From Inia geoffrensis (lineage: Eukaryota; Chordata; Mammalia; Artiodactyla; Iniidae): DNA of 64,000 nucleotides. Shown one piece after another: positions 34,099 through 46,129 of this stretch. The stretch spans positions 16,433,501 through 16,497,500 of the forward strand of contig CM070910.1 of assembly GCA_036417435.1 (NCBI GenBank), written 5' to 3'. Position 1 is the stretch's first letter. The number at the start of each line of letters is the position of its first letter. The notes beneath the pieces were generated by a model that was not told the origin of the DNA, made no database searches, and was given only the letters and a program-made list of their open reading frames with translations. A program made the position numbers and the translations under genes.

Positions 34099-34157
34099 GC
34101 AGGGGTGGTGGTCGGGTTGGGTGGCATGGCGGCAGGGCGGGGGTGGGGGTTGGTGGT
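34099..34157 (+). repeat. G-rich tract, possible G-quadruplex
   Basis: Five G runs of three or more lie in under 60 bases, including GGGCGGGGGTGGGGG. The spacing allows a four-run quadruplex with one long loop. Confidence 0.6.
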
Positions 34158-36638
34158 TTCACTGGCTCTCTCATTACTTTCTGCTATGACTACTTAGAGG
34201 AATTTTCAAGTTGTTTGAAAATCACTGATCTGATTCTCAATTGTGAAGCTTTTGCTTTGGGGGTCAAGTTTTTGTTGCACACTTTGATCTTCTCCATGTT
34301 TCCAGTGTCCAACACCTTCTTTTCTTCTTGCATGCGGCTTCCTCTCCATGGAAGGCTTGCCTCCCTACCAATTAAAATCATGTCCCCTTGAGGGTCCAGC
34401 TCACCCTTAAGGATTTCTGTGTCCTCAGAACTGCTAAGGCACTTACCATTTGGGCTAGCCAATTTAGACATACTGACTGCGGTATGTCTTTTTCCGGTTT
34501 GATGAGTTACTCTTGTCTCTGTGGCTGGACATCCTTCCTCCAGATCAAGGCTGTGTTGGAACTTGTCATATGTCTTGTTAGGGGCTGAGAAGGATCGGCA
34601 GGCTATGAATATTTGCTGCTGTCACTCTGGAAGTATGAACACTGTCTTTTGGTCAATGACTTTCTGTTAGCCAGGATTGTTCTATATTCATGATTTAACA
34701 CCGTTGCATTGAAGCCCACATGGCTTCTGCTCAAAATAAGCCCTCATTCAGATCACTCTCAGCCCTCTGAGTCACGTGACTGTTTCCACTGGATGCCATG
34801 GGATGCTGGGACTCCATTGGCGATGCTTGAAAACTCACTGTACAGATATTTTAACTATCTTGCTTCCCCCATCCTTCATCTTCTTAGCTGGTCAGGTCTG
34901 CCTTTGCCAGCTTGGTGTTCCATGGAGCCTTGCCTCAGTGGGGTAGACTGGCGGTGATCCAGAATCACACTTCAGTTGGATTAATGTGGCTATAAGAGGC
35001 GCCCACTGAGAGTGTGTCTTTTCCCTGATATGCACTGAGCTGTCAGCAACACCACTGGCCTATTGCACGGTGGCACCTAGAATATCTAGGCAAGCTCTCA
35101 ACATGTAATTGCCAGGATTTAGAATTAATATGTTACTTTTGATTCAGCCTATTGCTTTCCCCAGAAACAGCTATTTCCAGGCATCTCCGACTCAAAGAGG
35201 TTTCTGGGAAATGAGATATCTTCCTCCAACCTAAGGGAAATCAGAAAACTTTTAACTTTTCCTTCTCTAGGGTAACTCAGCAGCCCCTTTGCCTCAAGTA
35301 TGTTCTTTTTGAATCTTGGGGCTGATTATTATGATAACAATACCTACCTTAGAGAGTTGCTATGAAAATAAAAAGGCATCAGCCTTGTTTAAATTCTATG
35401 AATGTTTTTCAATATGTATGCTTTTCAAGGTCTTTTACGCATGTTATGCATATTTTCATGCATGTTTTATGCATGCTCATCAAGCTCCTTTATGAGATAA
35501 TTGGGGCCAAAAGCAACAAAGGAAATACACAAATAAACGCCAACAAGGCTGTTTTCCTTAAAAAATTCAGACTTTTGGGAGTCTAGCTCCAAGTTTTAGG
35601 ACCATGGACTGAATCCTCAGTGTGGCATCCAGATCAAATCTGCAGCCTGGCTCACCTGTGGTAGAAGTGCAGGCCCTGAAGTTGTATGGATGTGAAGGCT
35701 AGATTGTGAAAGACCCAAATGTGTACCCCTCTAACTTGGGAAGAGTTTTTATTATGTTTTCAATGGCACTCTAAAGTACAATTTGCTTAAGCTAAATTTT
35801 TTTTAATCAGATTTACCTGTCTTCCTTAAAAAAAAACTTCACTGCATCTTTTAGTAATATTAGAGTTTGTGTATTCATTCTGTTTCATAAAGTCATTTGC
35901 CCAGTTGGCATTCTGCAACTCTGAGCTATACGCTGATAAAAGCTGAGATTTAAAATCTACCCAGTCATCATCTGGTAGACTGGGGCTATATTACACAACT
36001 CAAAATGAAATGTGTTTTGAGGTGTGTGTAACTTTAAGTCCAGATTTAACCTTTCATTACCTGGGTGAATCCTGCCCTCTGGTAACCCGTATGGGCACAG
36101 GTAGTCAGATTACTGTGTGGATCTCCAGGAAGTTTACAGTAGGACGGCATATTCTCTCTCCCACTTTGCAAAGGGAGTTGCCATTATTAAAATTCATTGG
36201 AACTTAGATTGTACTATTTGGGCACGTTATCATCTCCATCCTGAAATGAAACCTCTTAGGTAGCGGAAGGGCTAAAAACTTGGCTGGCAGCAGTGGTGGA
36301 GCAAACCCGCCCCCTTACCAGCTTGACGGGTGAGGGGATTTACTGCTTGTGTAGATAAGATTCAATGTAGTTAGGCATTGTCAGCACGTCCTGGTGTAAA
36401 TGCAGTGCCCTTCCCTGACTTTCCCAAGGAAAAATAGATCTCATGACATTGGCTTCTATTTCTCAACTACAATATCTAACGCATCTTTTCTCATAAAGAG
36501 GGCTGAGACATTGGCCTTTAAAGGTCTCTATTGCCACGCAGTCTTAGGAACATAATCTGACGTGCAGTTTAATTGTGCAAACATGGACATGTTTACAAAT
36601 GCAAGCATTCTTTTCTTTCCTTTTCTTTTTAAAGTGAA
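34158..36638. other. No recognisable gene or repeat over 2.5 kb
   Basis: A fairly plain stretch. The only structure seen is the ATGCAT cluster at 35432 (separate entry). Confidence 0.45.
35432..35478. repeat. Cluster of GCAT/ATGCAT motifs
   Basis: Within 47 bases there are GCATG, ATGCAT, CATGCATG and ATGCATG in quasi-periodic T-rich spacing. Some resemble octamer (ATGCAAAT-like) half sites. It may be only a decayed simple repeat. Confidence 0.5.
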
Positions 36639-36639
36639 A

Positions 36640-36825
36640 TTTTAAATTAATTAATTAATTAAAATTTTAATTGAGGTATAGTTGTTTTACAGTATTATAT
36701 TAGCTTCAGGTGTACAACATAGTGATTCAAAACTTTTATAGACTATACTCTATAGCTATTATAAAATATTGGCTATATTCCCTGTGCTGCACAATATGTG
36801 CATGCATTATCTTAAATGTAAATTT
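36640..36825 (-). mobile_element. L1 3' end fragment
   Basis: 'aattttaattgaggtatagtt', 'tacagtattatattagcttca' and 'ggtgtacaacatagtgattca' are the antisense of an L1 3' end of cetartiodactyl type. A (TTAA)n run precedes it. Confidence 0.8.
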
Positions 36826-36984
36826 AGACACAGAGGAAATGGGGCATATCCGCAGGAAATAAGTATTTACTACTTGATGGCATTAGCATCAGCTTAGATT
36901 GTAATGACAGAGACTCCTAGATATCTCAGAAGGAATGAACTAAGCTTCACTGTAGCCAGTTTTGTGCTTGCTTTTTTGTCCCTT

Positions 36985-37200
36985 TAATTGGTCATTCATT
37001 CACTCATTTATCACTTTGTGCAGGCACTGGGCTGGGTGCTAAAGACATATCTTGAAAAGCATAGATTGTTCTCTTGAGTGATTACAGCAGAATGGGAGAG
37101 ACAAAATAAACAGGCAATTGGTATACAGTGGGAAAGAGGGGAGGTAGAGAAGCACGACAGAGGGAGTCAGCCTCTGGAAGGAGAAAGAATCCTGGTGGAA
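36985..37200 (-). repeat. L2 3' end fragment
   Basis: 'cattcattcactcatttatca', 'gcaggcactgggctgggtgct' and 'agagacaaaataaacaggcaa' follow the L2 3' end in antisense. Confidence 0.6.
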
Positions 37201-37433
37201 GTGAGTGCAGCTTTATATTGTAATATTTGACAGCATAAGGCTCACCCTCTCTCTGGTTTGCCTATTCCTGTTCTTTAAATTCCCCTGCCCCATTTTTCTA
37301 TGTTTATTCTCCTACATGAACTATGTATCCTTTTTATCAAATTTCAAATTTGGACTATGTTGAATAGATTTACGGAGCATCACGCTCTTTATCAGGACTG
37401 AGTTTTCTTAAGAACCATATACTTTCATCCCTT

Positions 37434-37679
37434 TGCTCACATCTTTTTTTTTTTTTTTTTTTTTTTTTTTTGCGGTACGCGGGCCTCTCACTGTTGTGGC
37501 CTCTCCCGTTGTGGAGCAACAGGCTCCGGACGCGCAGGCTCAGCGGCCATGGCTCACGGGCCCAGCCGCTCCGCGGCATGTGGGATCTTCCCGGACCGGG
37601 GCACGAACCCATGTCCCCTGCATCGGCAGGTGGACTCTCCACCACTGCGCCACCAGGGAAGCCCCTGCTCACATCTTTT
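37434..37679 (-). mobile_element. CHR-2-type SINE with 14-bp target duplication
   Basis: A poly-T (A-tail in antisense) is followed by the antisense body and ends in 'accagggaagccc', the reverse of the tRNA-like head. The exact 14-bp duplication TGCTCACATCTTTT flanks it at 37434-37447 and 37666-37679, so the SINE itself is 37448-37665. The exact duplication shows a fairly young insertion. The Pol III boxes lie on the minus strand near the right end. Confidence 0.96.
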
Positions 37680-38745
37680 AAAATGACTTTTAGTAGTGTT
37701 TTATTAATGTATATCCTATGCTTGTCTTGTTATGGTTATTCCTAATTATTTTCTCTGTGTATTTTTTGTTATTGGGATTTTTTCATTATATTTTACAGCT
37801 GGTTAATTATGGTTATCAAGAAAGCTAGTGATTGGATATTTATTTTTCACTTGGGCATAGAACTATCACACCAGACACAGGTGAGTCCCTTCACATTTAC
37901 TGATTGTCATAGGTCATGTTCCCTGGGAAACAAACTGGAAGATGGATCTCATGTGTACAGGAGATTTATTGCAGTTTTCCCTCAAGAAAACATCTGAGAG
38001 GGGTAAGGGAAGCTGGATTGGGAGAGGGAGAAATTGAACCAGAGTGGGGCTGAAACAGAGACCTCAAATGGTCACATAGGGAGCTCTAGAGCTAAGATCT
38101 CCCTGCAGAGACTTGAGATAAGACAAAAAAGGGCCTGGTCTTTGAACCCCAGCATGGACCTCTCATTGGACATGGGCTGCCCTTGAGGAGGAGGTGTAAA
38201 CTTGGGCAAGGCAGTCCGTTCAGCAGAGGGCAATTCCGGAAGCCACAGGAGGTCACCACTCCCAGCTGCTGGAGGATTGAGTACCTCGGTCTGAAAGGGA
38301 GAGCTGGGCAGTGCCCCACATTTATTTTAGTAACACACTGATATTTTAGTATTTTTTATCCCTAAATGACTGCAGTCAAGGACACCAACACTACTAAGGC
38401 ATGAAGTACAAAAACACCTAGGTAGCTCCCTCTTCCTTTACTTTTAAAAGACTTGCTATTTAAATTTACCTTTTAAAACTTGTAAAGCATTTCACTCTGA
38501 GACCGATATAGATGATGAAGTTTTTAAAAAACAGATAACTCTTATTTTGAACTTACTTTGATGTTCCTTGGAGCACTAAATAATATTTAGGCTCAGAATA
38601 GGGAGACTTTCCAAGGATAAAACAATGGGTCTTCAGTCCAAACAGTATTGGATAGGATTTTTAAATGCTTTGACCAGCCTAGACCTGCTGAAAAGAATCC
38701 CACCTCCCCTTAACACACATTAGAAGGAAGACTTAAATATAGCCA
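37680..38745. other. Mostly unassigned; repeat-like stretch at 37908-38130
   Basis: 'ggtcatgttccctgggaaac' and 'caggagatttattgcagtttt' recall the unassigned repeat at 23.9 kb, but the match is weak. Otherwise nothing is recognised. Confidence 0.35.
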
Positions 38746-38749
38746 TTTC

Positions 38750-38960
38750 GTTGCTTTTCTCCCTAAACTCATTGGGGTATAATGTACATGAAATGAAATG
38801 CACCCATCTATTTTAAGTGTAGAGTTTGATGCGTTTTGACAAATGTGTACACCTGTGTAATCACTACTCCAATGAATGTATAAGACATTTCCCTCTCTCC
38901 ATTCCATTCCATGTCCCTGCTGTATTCTTTTAATGAGCATTGGTTTTCCTCTTGGCAAGC
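38750..38960 (-). mobile_element. L1M 3' fragment
   Basis: 'cattggggtataatgtacatg', 'aaatgcacccatctattttaa' and 'gtttgatgcgttttgacaaat' are the antisense of an old L1 3' end. Confidence 0.75.
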
Positions 38961-38999
38961 AGTTAGGTTATTTGGGATCAATTTTATCAAGACTTTCTT

Positions 39000-40125
39000 G
39001 TAAGCTTGTTATGGTGGGTCCATGGTCACCTTCACTCTAGGGTTGATTTATCCCACAACTCAGGCATCATGATTCCTGATAATATATTGTCATTATTTTA
39101 TTTTGAAGACTTATTTCTAAAAATATTTAAAAAGAGTAAAAACTGGTTTTTTTTAATAACATATTTTCCATTTCTTCATTTTAGGTCATTTCCATTGCTC
39201 TGCTCAAGTTTACTAAATTTTCCTTCTGTATTTTATAGTTTTTTATACTGGTTTTTCCAACCAGTATATTTTTTCATTTCAGATGTAACATTTTTCATTT
39301 CTAGAATTTCCATTTGTGTCTTTTTCATATCTTCTATTCCTCACATCATCATGTGCATGTTTTCCATATATCCTGACCATAATTATAATATTTGTATGAG
39401 CAGTTTAAAAATCCTTGACTGTGAATTCCATATCTGTCATTTCTGGGTTTCTTTCTATAGATTAATTGTTTTTCTTGGTTATGAATTATATTTTCCTTCT
39501 CTTTTTCATGCCTGGTAATTTTTGACTAAGTACTAGGCATCACGAATTTTACATTGCTAATGGTTGAATTTTCTTAAATTCCTTTAAAGAGTGTTGGATT
39601 TTTTTTACAGCAGGCGATTAGAAGTTACTTGCAGTCTGGTTTAATCCCTTTGTGTTTTATTTTTCAACTCTTCTGGTTTAGGGCTAAATTAACCTTTACT
39701 TTGGATCTATTTCTAGGGCATGGCCCTCCTAGAATAGTTACTAAATGTCCTGTGTATTCGTGAAGTTTCTCTACTTTGCCTCAGGAGAACCTGAAATATT
39801 ACCGACCCTGGTATGAACTCTGGGAGTTGTCTCTGTACACTTCTCTGGTGATTATTCTTGCCCTGGAAGTTGTTTTTGCCTGGCCTTGTGGGTTTTCACC
39901 CCAGACAGGCACAGACTGGTATTCAGTTAAAGACTCCAGAGGATCCCTGTGCAGATTTCTGCAGTTCTTTCTCTACATGGCTCTCTCTTCTCATATATTC
40001 TACCCAACAGAGTTGCCTTGGACTCCCCAAATTCATATCCTTGTCTCCTCAAGTCAGCAAGATAGCTGGGGTCTGTTTGCATTTTACCCCCTTGCAATGA
40101 AGTTCAGAAAGGCTTGTCAATGGTA
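39000..40125. mobile_element. Probable old L1 block
   Basis: 'catatcttctattcctcacat', 'aaatccttgactgtgaattcc', 'ctggtaatttttgactaagta' and 'aaagagtgttggatttttttt' match wording from old L1 5'-side sequence. The 170-codon frame at 39006-39518 lies inside it, is built of F/S/I-rich low-complexity residues, and is not a gene. Confidence 0.55.
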
Positions 40126-40791
40126 GGGCCCTCCTCGTTTGTGTTTCTTTTCTCAGGAAGCGCACTACTGCATGGCTTGTTATATGATGTCTGAAGATAG
40201 CTGTTTTCTATATTTCATCCAGTTTTCTAGTTACTTATGACTGGATGGTAATTCAGTGGTTACCAGCACCCTCGGATACAGTACACTCACTACATTGCTA
40301 GGAATAATATTAGTTTTATCATCCACATAGAAAAAGCCTTTTGCCTGATTATTACAGTAATAAATCCAAAGCTCACAGAACAGAAAATAGGATAGACTTT
40401 GGTCAGAGGTACAAATAAAACTACATACATTAGAAACTAATTAAGGAAGTTGGTGTTTCTGTTCCTTTTTTGTCTTTTCTCCTTCTGCATACCTGCTTGC
40501 TTTAAATGATTTACGCACATGAATAGTCTCCACCAAAGGATCAAGGTAGACTATGTCCCAACCATGTATAACTGCACACGATGTACCCAGGGCCTAAAAA
40601 TATACCCCAGTGTTTCTTAAAAAATCAGTCAGTGAGACTAAATAGAGATAAATATCCCCGTGGCATTTGAGCTTACAAGTCACTTCTGACCAGGAACATG
40701 GTCTGTCTGTGCTTCTACCAATACTCATGGCTCCCCACCCAGAGAGGTGTCTTCAGCTGATGAAGGGTAACCTGGCCAGGAACCTTTAGTG
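40126..40791. other. No recognisable feature
   Basis: Nothing recognised. Confidence 0.5.
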
Positions 40792-41022
40792 CTAGAAGGG
40801 TTTGTTTTTTTTTTTTTTTTTGCGGTACGCGGGCCTCTCACCGCTGTGGCCTCTCCCTTTGCGAAGCACAGGCTCCGGACGCGCAGGCTCAGCGGCCATG
40901 GCTCACGGGCCCAGCCGCTCCATGGCATGTGGGATCCTCCCGGACCGGGGCACGAACCCGTGTCCCCTGCATCAGCAGGCGGACTCTCAACAACTGCGCC
41001 ACCAGGGAAGCCCCTAGAAGGG
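40792..41022 (-). mobile_element. CHR-2-type SINE with 9-bp target duplication
   Basis: Poly-T, the antisense body and 'accagggaagccc' are present as in the 37.4-kb copy. CTAGAAGGG at 40792-40800 and 41014-41022 is an exact target duplication. The SINE itself is 40801-41013. Confidence 0.95.
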
Positions 41023-41626
41023 ATTTTATAATCAAGTGCCCTTATTCATTTTACAGTAGAGTGAATGATTCTTGGTGCCCAGAAGGCTGCCACTGTAGCT
41101 GTTGTGTTTTGTCTGGAAGGGGAGATATGTTCCTGATATATTCACAACCCAGGATGCATTTTCCATAAAAATCATTCACAAATGAGAGTGAGTACAGTTG
41201 CAGACAGATTATCCTACTCCAGTCTGCATATATGAGGGTCTACATTGGCTTTTGGGTTGGATGAGGAACTTAGTGTCTGAGACAGTATGAGTTTCAAATT
41301 ATAGGGGGTCCTTGTTATCCTCTTATTCATTAGAGGAGTCTCTATAGTTATGAGGATGCATAAGGGAGACAAAGTCAGGGGCAAGCAAAACCCATCAAGG
41401 CCTGAAAGTATTCACTAGTGATCTGAGGGCTTGGGAAATTGGTCCTTAGACAAACAGCCATCCCAGCTTAACACTAGAGTATTTCTCTGTTTATCATGTC
41501 AAGGCCTTCTAAGGCCTGACTTTTGTTGATGGTCAGATGTTAACATACAACAGTAAAGTACAAACACAGAAAATTCAGGAACTCATATAGTAATGTTGGA
41601 AAATTGCTGGAATCACTCTCAAAATT
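41023..41626. other. No recognisable feature
   Basis: Spacer between two inverted SINEs. Nothing recognised. Confidence 0.5.
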
Positions 41627-41855
41627 TTAAACAATGAGGGCTTCCCTGGTGGCGCAGTGGTTGAGAGTCCGCCTGCCGATGCAGGGGACGCGGGTTCGTG
41701 CCCCGGTCCGGGAAGATCCCACATGCCGCGGAGCGGTTAGGCCCATGAGCCATGGCTGCTGAGCCTGCGCATCCAGAGTCTGTGCTCTGCATCGGGAGAG
41801 ACCACAGCAGTGAGAGGCCCGCGTACCGGTGGAAAAAAAAAAGTTAAACAATGAG
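41627..41855 (+). mobile_element. CHR-2-type SINE with 12-bp target duplication
   Basis: It begins 'ggcttccctggtggcgcagtg' at 41640, with A box TGGCGCAGTGG and B box GGTTCGTGCCC, and ends 'gaggcccgcgtaccggtgg' plus an A-tail. TTAAACAATGAG at 41627-41638 and 41844-41855 is an exact target duplication. The head keeps both Pol III boxes. Confidence 0.96.
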
Positions 41856-43420
41856 AGTTTGTCAGAGTTAATGACCAATTGAAGGAGGGAAATCTAATGC
41901 AAGTAAGGACAGGATATATCCTCAGGCAGAAACTGATTTGATGATCAAAGGGTTAAGAGAAAAGCATTGAAAAAAATTAATGATGGCCAAGATATCTTTT
42001 TAAATTACTTTCTTTATGGTCATACTGAAAAAGCCAAATGTAAATATCAAGTGAACTATGTTTATCATGCAATTTGTTTGAAAAATAATAATTTCACCCT
42101 CAAGAAATACCTTACGCAATTTATCTTTTTTTAAAACTTAAGACATAATTGCAATTTAGCCTAAATTTCGTTAAGTTTAATATAAATTTATCTTTTATAA
42201 GTTTTAGTTTTATTATTCAAGATTAAGTTTCCATCAAACGGTTTTATATTTAGTGTGAAATTTTGGTCTCCATTTTAAGAGTTTACTTTAGCTGACCTTT
42301 AACCAATTGTGTTGCTGTACTTTTATACCAAAGAAATTTGACATGACAGCTCTTTAGTAAATTGAGGATCACAAAGAAATGCCTTTGGGTGACTTTTCTA
42401 GTACAGAGACTTTGAGATCAATATCAATCTATCTGGAGATCTCCAGAACTGCAAATTACTCACAAGAGACTAGTTGTGTTAAAGGACACTAGTTATAATC
42501 CATAGCTCTGGCCCAGCAGCACTTTCATGCCCTCTTTATGGCAAGAAAGGGAGGATCCTACCAATCTAGAACCTAGAAGGTGTTCCTGCTGTGGCCCTGC
42601 TGTCTCCAGCCTCATCTCCCCTGCCTGGTCCCTGCACACCTGTCCTTCCTTACACAGGGCACTCTCTTTCCTGGCCCAAAAACATTACAGAGCACCAGCA
42701 GTCATCCTGATAATTGTCCGAGTATGTCATTCAGCTTTGGGTATTCACAGCCAGAGGTGCATTACCCACATCACAGTCTTGAGGAACAAATACAGTCATA
42801 GCTTGAATTTCCCCAGTGATGCGCGGGAGCCACCATTTGCTTCATGTAGCAGGAAGTTCATATTTCTTGCTCTTGAGCTCACCTGCCCCCACCTCCCACA
42901 ATTACTTAAGCATCCTGGAGCTTGTTCAGTTCAAAGGGTCAGTAGGTAAAGAACTGGAAAATCTGTTTAGTCTGCTTGTAGGTCCCACTTTTTGGTTACC
43001 ATGATTAATTTTCAGCCCTACTGTGGTGTCACAGTTGAAAATGGACCTGTATAGTCCAATGTGTCCTTGTCTAGTGCTTTAAGGGTGCCCTTTCTCAGCT
43101 AGCTAGATCTGCCAGGTCTTGATAGCACTATTTTGTTTTTTAAAGTTTACACTCACATGCTCGGCCAAATGATCCCAAAGCCCAATCTCTGTGCTGAAAG
43201 GGCTGTGTCTGGAGGGGTTTGCATCCTCTGCCATCCCTGTCCCCTCCACCGTCCTTTCCCCATCCACTTGGTGCTGGAGTTGAGCCTGGGTTATCAGTCC
43301 AAACTCCTCATTCATCCCTGGGGGTGTCCCGTTTGAAGCCTTAGAGCTCTTCTCCTGCCAACAGACCTCAGCCTTCCAACCTATTAGATCACTTCTCCAT
43401 AACATGGAACCTCAAAAAGG
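41856..43420. other. No recognisable gene or repeat
   Basis: AT-rich at 42.0-42.3 kb, then GC-richer. The 140-codon frame at 42527-42949 has other open frames over it and no recognisable domain. Confidence 0.45.
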
Positions 43421-43424
43421 CTAT

Positions 43425-43610
43425 TTTCTTGGCAGTGAAGAGAACCACAAAATCTGTGAATTTGCAAGCAATCATCTAGTTCAAACCCTTTATTTTGGAG
43501 AGGAGGAAGAAAGAAATTAAGGCAAGGGCCCAAAATAGAACAGCTGGTCAATAAGAGATCTGGGAGACCAGGACCCTCCAATCTTAGCACAGCGCTCTAC
43601 ATACACTACT
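43425..43610 (-). repeat. Possible MIR3/THER-like SINE
   Basis: 'caatcatctagttcaaaccct', 'ttattttggagaggaggaaga', 'gcccaaaatagaacagctggt' and 'ggaccctccaatcttagcac' follow the layout of MIR3-like repeats. Confidence 0.5.
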
Positions 43611-43778
43611 TTAATAATATCATGAAATAATCAATGAAACTGTTTCCAGAAAGCTTTATCTCATATTTTGTTTACCTGAAAGACAACCAAAACAAGTCAC
43701 GGGCTTCTTTGAATCGTAGGGCCATTCTTTTCTATGTCCTGCTTTGTCACATATGACAAGAGCAGTGGATGGTAGTTG

Positions 43779-43801
43779 AATATTAAAGCCCCTTTAATAT
43801 T
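43779..43801. repeat. Perfect 10-bp inverted repeat, 3-bp loop
   Basis: AATATTAAAG at 43779-43788 pairs exactly with CTTTAATATT at 43792-43801. The left arm also recurs as a direct repeat starting at 43796. Confidence 0.9.
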
Positions 43802-44470
43802 AAAGCACCCTCCCAGATTTTTTTTATTATCTTAACGGTCAACCAACATTTTTTAAAAACAAGAGGGGAGGGGTAATGAAATACAGAATTGTCACGTATA
43901 TATGTTTATGCGTGCAATGTTAATATAGTGACTTGATTGCCCTTTGAATATCACTGTGTTGAGTGAATTCCTCTGGGACATGAATTGGACCCAAACCATC
44001 GGGGTCATGTTAAGATGGCAGATTGAAAGTCCTGACTGAATGTCTGTCCCCTGATAGCTCTTCATATGTCTTTATGAAGAATCTTATTTCTGGTTGGTTC
44101 TTTGGGCTTTCTTCTCAGGCTGTGTAGCTTGAGTTTCCTTCTTTTTATCTCAGAGCTGTACCTTTTCGAAGCTTCAGAATACTACAACAAGACCTAGTTC
44201 ATGGGACCAGAACTTCAGAGGTCGTTGTTGCTACATTTCCTACCCTGCGGACGCCTGGGACACTTTTGTAAATATAGCCATTTGCAAACTGTGAGGTGCA
44301 TTTGATCAAACCATAGTAAGATCTAGTACTGCTTCTCTCAGTATGAATGGTGCCTACCAACCTTATATTGGCCTAACTAAGAACAGTGAGAACAAGCCAT
44401 GCCAATGGCTCCTTCCTGAACTTGGGAAAGCCTTCCCAAACTGATCAGAAGGGGACTGTTCAACTCTCTT
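43802..44470. other. No recognisable feature
   Basis: Nothing recognised. Confidence 0.5.
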
Positions 44471-44474
44471 GCTA

Positions 44475-44570
44475 AAAAATGTTCAGTCTGCCACATTTTT
44501 CTGTCTTTGGATCCAGCTCAGTGCCGGGCACATAATAGACATTCAGAGAATATTTGTTGAGTAAAAAATT
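44475..44570 (+). repeat. L2 3' end fragment
   Basis: 'cagtgccgggcacataatag' then 'acattcagagaatatttgttg' is the typical L2 3' end in sense. Confidence 0.7.
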
Positions 44571-45270
44571 TAAAAATTAGTGACCCAATTGAATGGAGAA
44601 CTCTACTTTGAGTTAAAGGGAAAAACGGAGGTGGTGAGTGGGTTCGTGAAGGCTGGGTGTGCCGCAGGCAAGTATAAATGTTGGGAGTGGTTACTGTTGA
44701 TTTCATAGATGAATTAAAACATTTGATAACCCGGTAAATAGACCACTGTACAGTTATATAAATGGCACACTCAGCTTGTAGTTATAAGGTGCTAACATAA
44801 CTATGAAAAATGAAAGAGTCCATCAATCAAATGGTTGTTTTGCCTACGTGAAAGTCAAACAACCAATGTTACTCATTTTTTTCTCCTCTGAATTGACCCT
44901 TTGTTTTGTGACCCAACACTGTAGTGCAAACTGCCAGTTTAAGGCAATACTGACTGTTATGCTGATTACAGCATTCTGCTGGCCCCTGTGTGAAAAATGA
45001 AGCAAGGTGGATTTGCTAGGCCATGATGCTGTCTCAGAAAACATTGAAGTCGATGATTGAGGTTGTCTCATCACGGGTTATCAGGTGATTGTTTCTTCTT
45101 CCGGGGATTTGTGTAGGTGGTTAAAGGAAGAAGAGAGGAATAAATGCGGAAAGCTCTATTTTATGATCTCTCCAACTGAAAGGCAATTCGATTGAATTCA
45201 GTTCTTTTCTGAGCTGTAGTAGAGAAAGATATATTTATGTATCTGTGTAAACATGCACTGACCTAAAGAC
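44571..45270. other. No recognisable feature
   Basis: Nothing recognised. Confidence 0.5.
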
Positions 45271-45274
45271 CCAG

Positions 45275-45355
45275 TGGTAGGCTGAATCGCTCCCTAAAGA
45301 TATCCAAGTTCTAACCCCAGACACCTGTGCATACGCTGCCTCACATGGCACAGGT
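45275..45355 (+). mobile_element. Possible MaLR LTR 5' fragment
   Basis: 'aggctgaatcgctccctaaag', 'atatccaagttctaacccca' and 'gctgcctcacatggcacagg' resemble the start of an LTR. It stops at the pyrimidine tract. Confidence 0.45.
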
Positions 45356-45357
45356 CC

Positions 45358-45432
45358 TCACCCCCTCCCCCTCCCCCTTCCCCCCTTCGTCTCCCTCCCT
45401 CTCATATTTTTCTTCTTCTCCTCCTCCCTCTT
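45358..45432. repeat. Polypyrimidine tract
   Basis: About 75 bases are nearly all C and T on the plus strand (CCCCCTCCCCCTCCCCCTTC and on). It could form triplex or i-motif structures. Confidence 0.85.
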
Positions 45433-45684
45433 TGTTTGTAGCCAGCATTTACTTACCGGACATTCTGGTGTTTTCCGTGAGTGCTTAGGGGGTGAGTGTT
45501 GCAACGTGGACCCTGCTTTGCATCCTCCACCTCTTCTTTTCTTTGCCTCACCCCAGGCAGGAAGGCAGCATCTTTATAATGCCCCTCCATGGAAAGTCTC
45601 CTGCTCTAGCACCTGTTCACACCTGCCCTTTTTTTTTCAAGACTCAGCATTCTGGGACTTTTCTGAACTCCTTAGGAGCACCTG
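45433..45684. other. No recognisable feature
   Basis: Nothing recognised. Confidence 0.45.
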
Positions 45685-46129
45685 TGTTAATTTCCTAGGA
45701 CTGCTGTAACAAATTACAAAACCTGGGAGGCTTAAAACAACAGAAATTTATTCTTTCAGGCTAGAAGTCTGAAACCGAGGCGTCAGCAGGGCCATGCTCT
45801 CTGAAGGAGTGCGTGAAGAATCTGTTCCAACCCTTCCTCTCAGCCTCTGGTGTTGCCTGCAGTCCTTGGCCTCCTTTGGCTTCAGAACTCCAGCCTCTGC
45901 CCCCATCTTCATATGGCGTCCTGCGTGGGTGTCTGTGTTTGTGTCTCTTTTCTTCTCTTCTTATCACAATGAATGGAAAGCCCACCCTACTCCAGTATAT
46001 GGCCTCATCTTAACTTACATTTTGATTACATCTGCCAAGACCGTATTTCCAGATGAGTTCAGATTCTTAGGTACCCAGGGTACCTAAGCTACAACATACC
46101 TTTTTTGGGACACAATTCAACCCACAACA
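45685..46129 (-). mobile_element. MaLR solo LTR, antisense
   Basis: 'ttaatttcctaggactgctgt', 'aacaaattacaaaacctggga', 'aacaacagaaatttattcttt' and 'acacaattcaacccacaaca' give the antisense LTR order from 3' end to 5' end. A perfect palindrome-like repeat lies inside it at 46066. Confidence 0.88.
46066..46088. repeat. Perfect 11-bp inverted repeat, 1-bp spacer
   Basis: CTTAGGTACCC (46066-46076), then A, then GGGTACCTAAG (46078-46088). It lies inside the antisense LTR. Confidence 0.95.

Noticed and set aside
39006..39518. 170-codon frame rich in F, S, I and L
   Set aside because: It lies inside a probable old L1 block and is a product of AT-rich composition.
42527..42949. 140-codon plus-strand frame
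   Set aside because: Two other frames are open over the same stretch, and no domain, signal peptide or splice sites are convincing.
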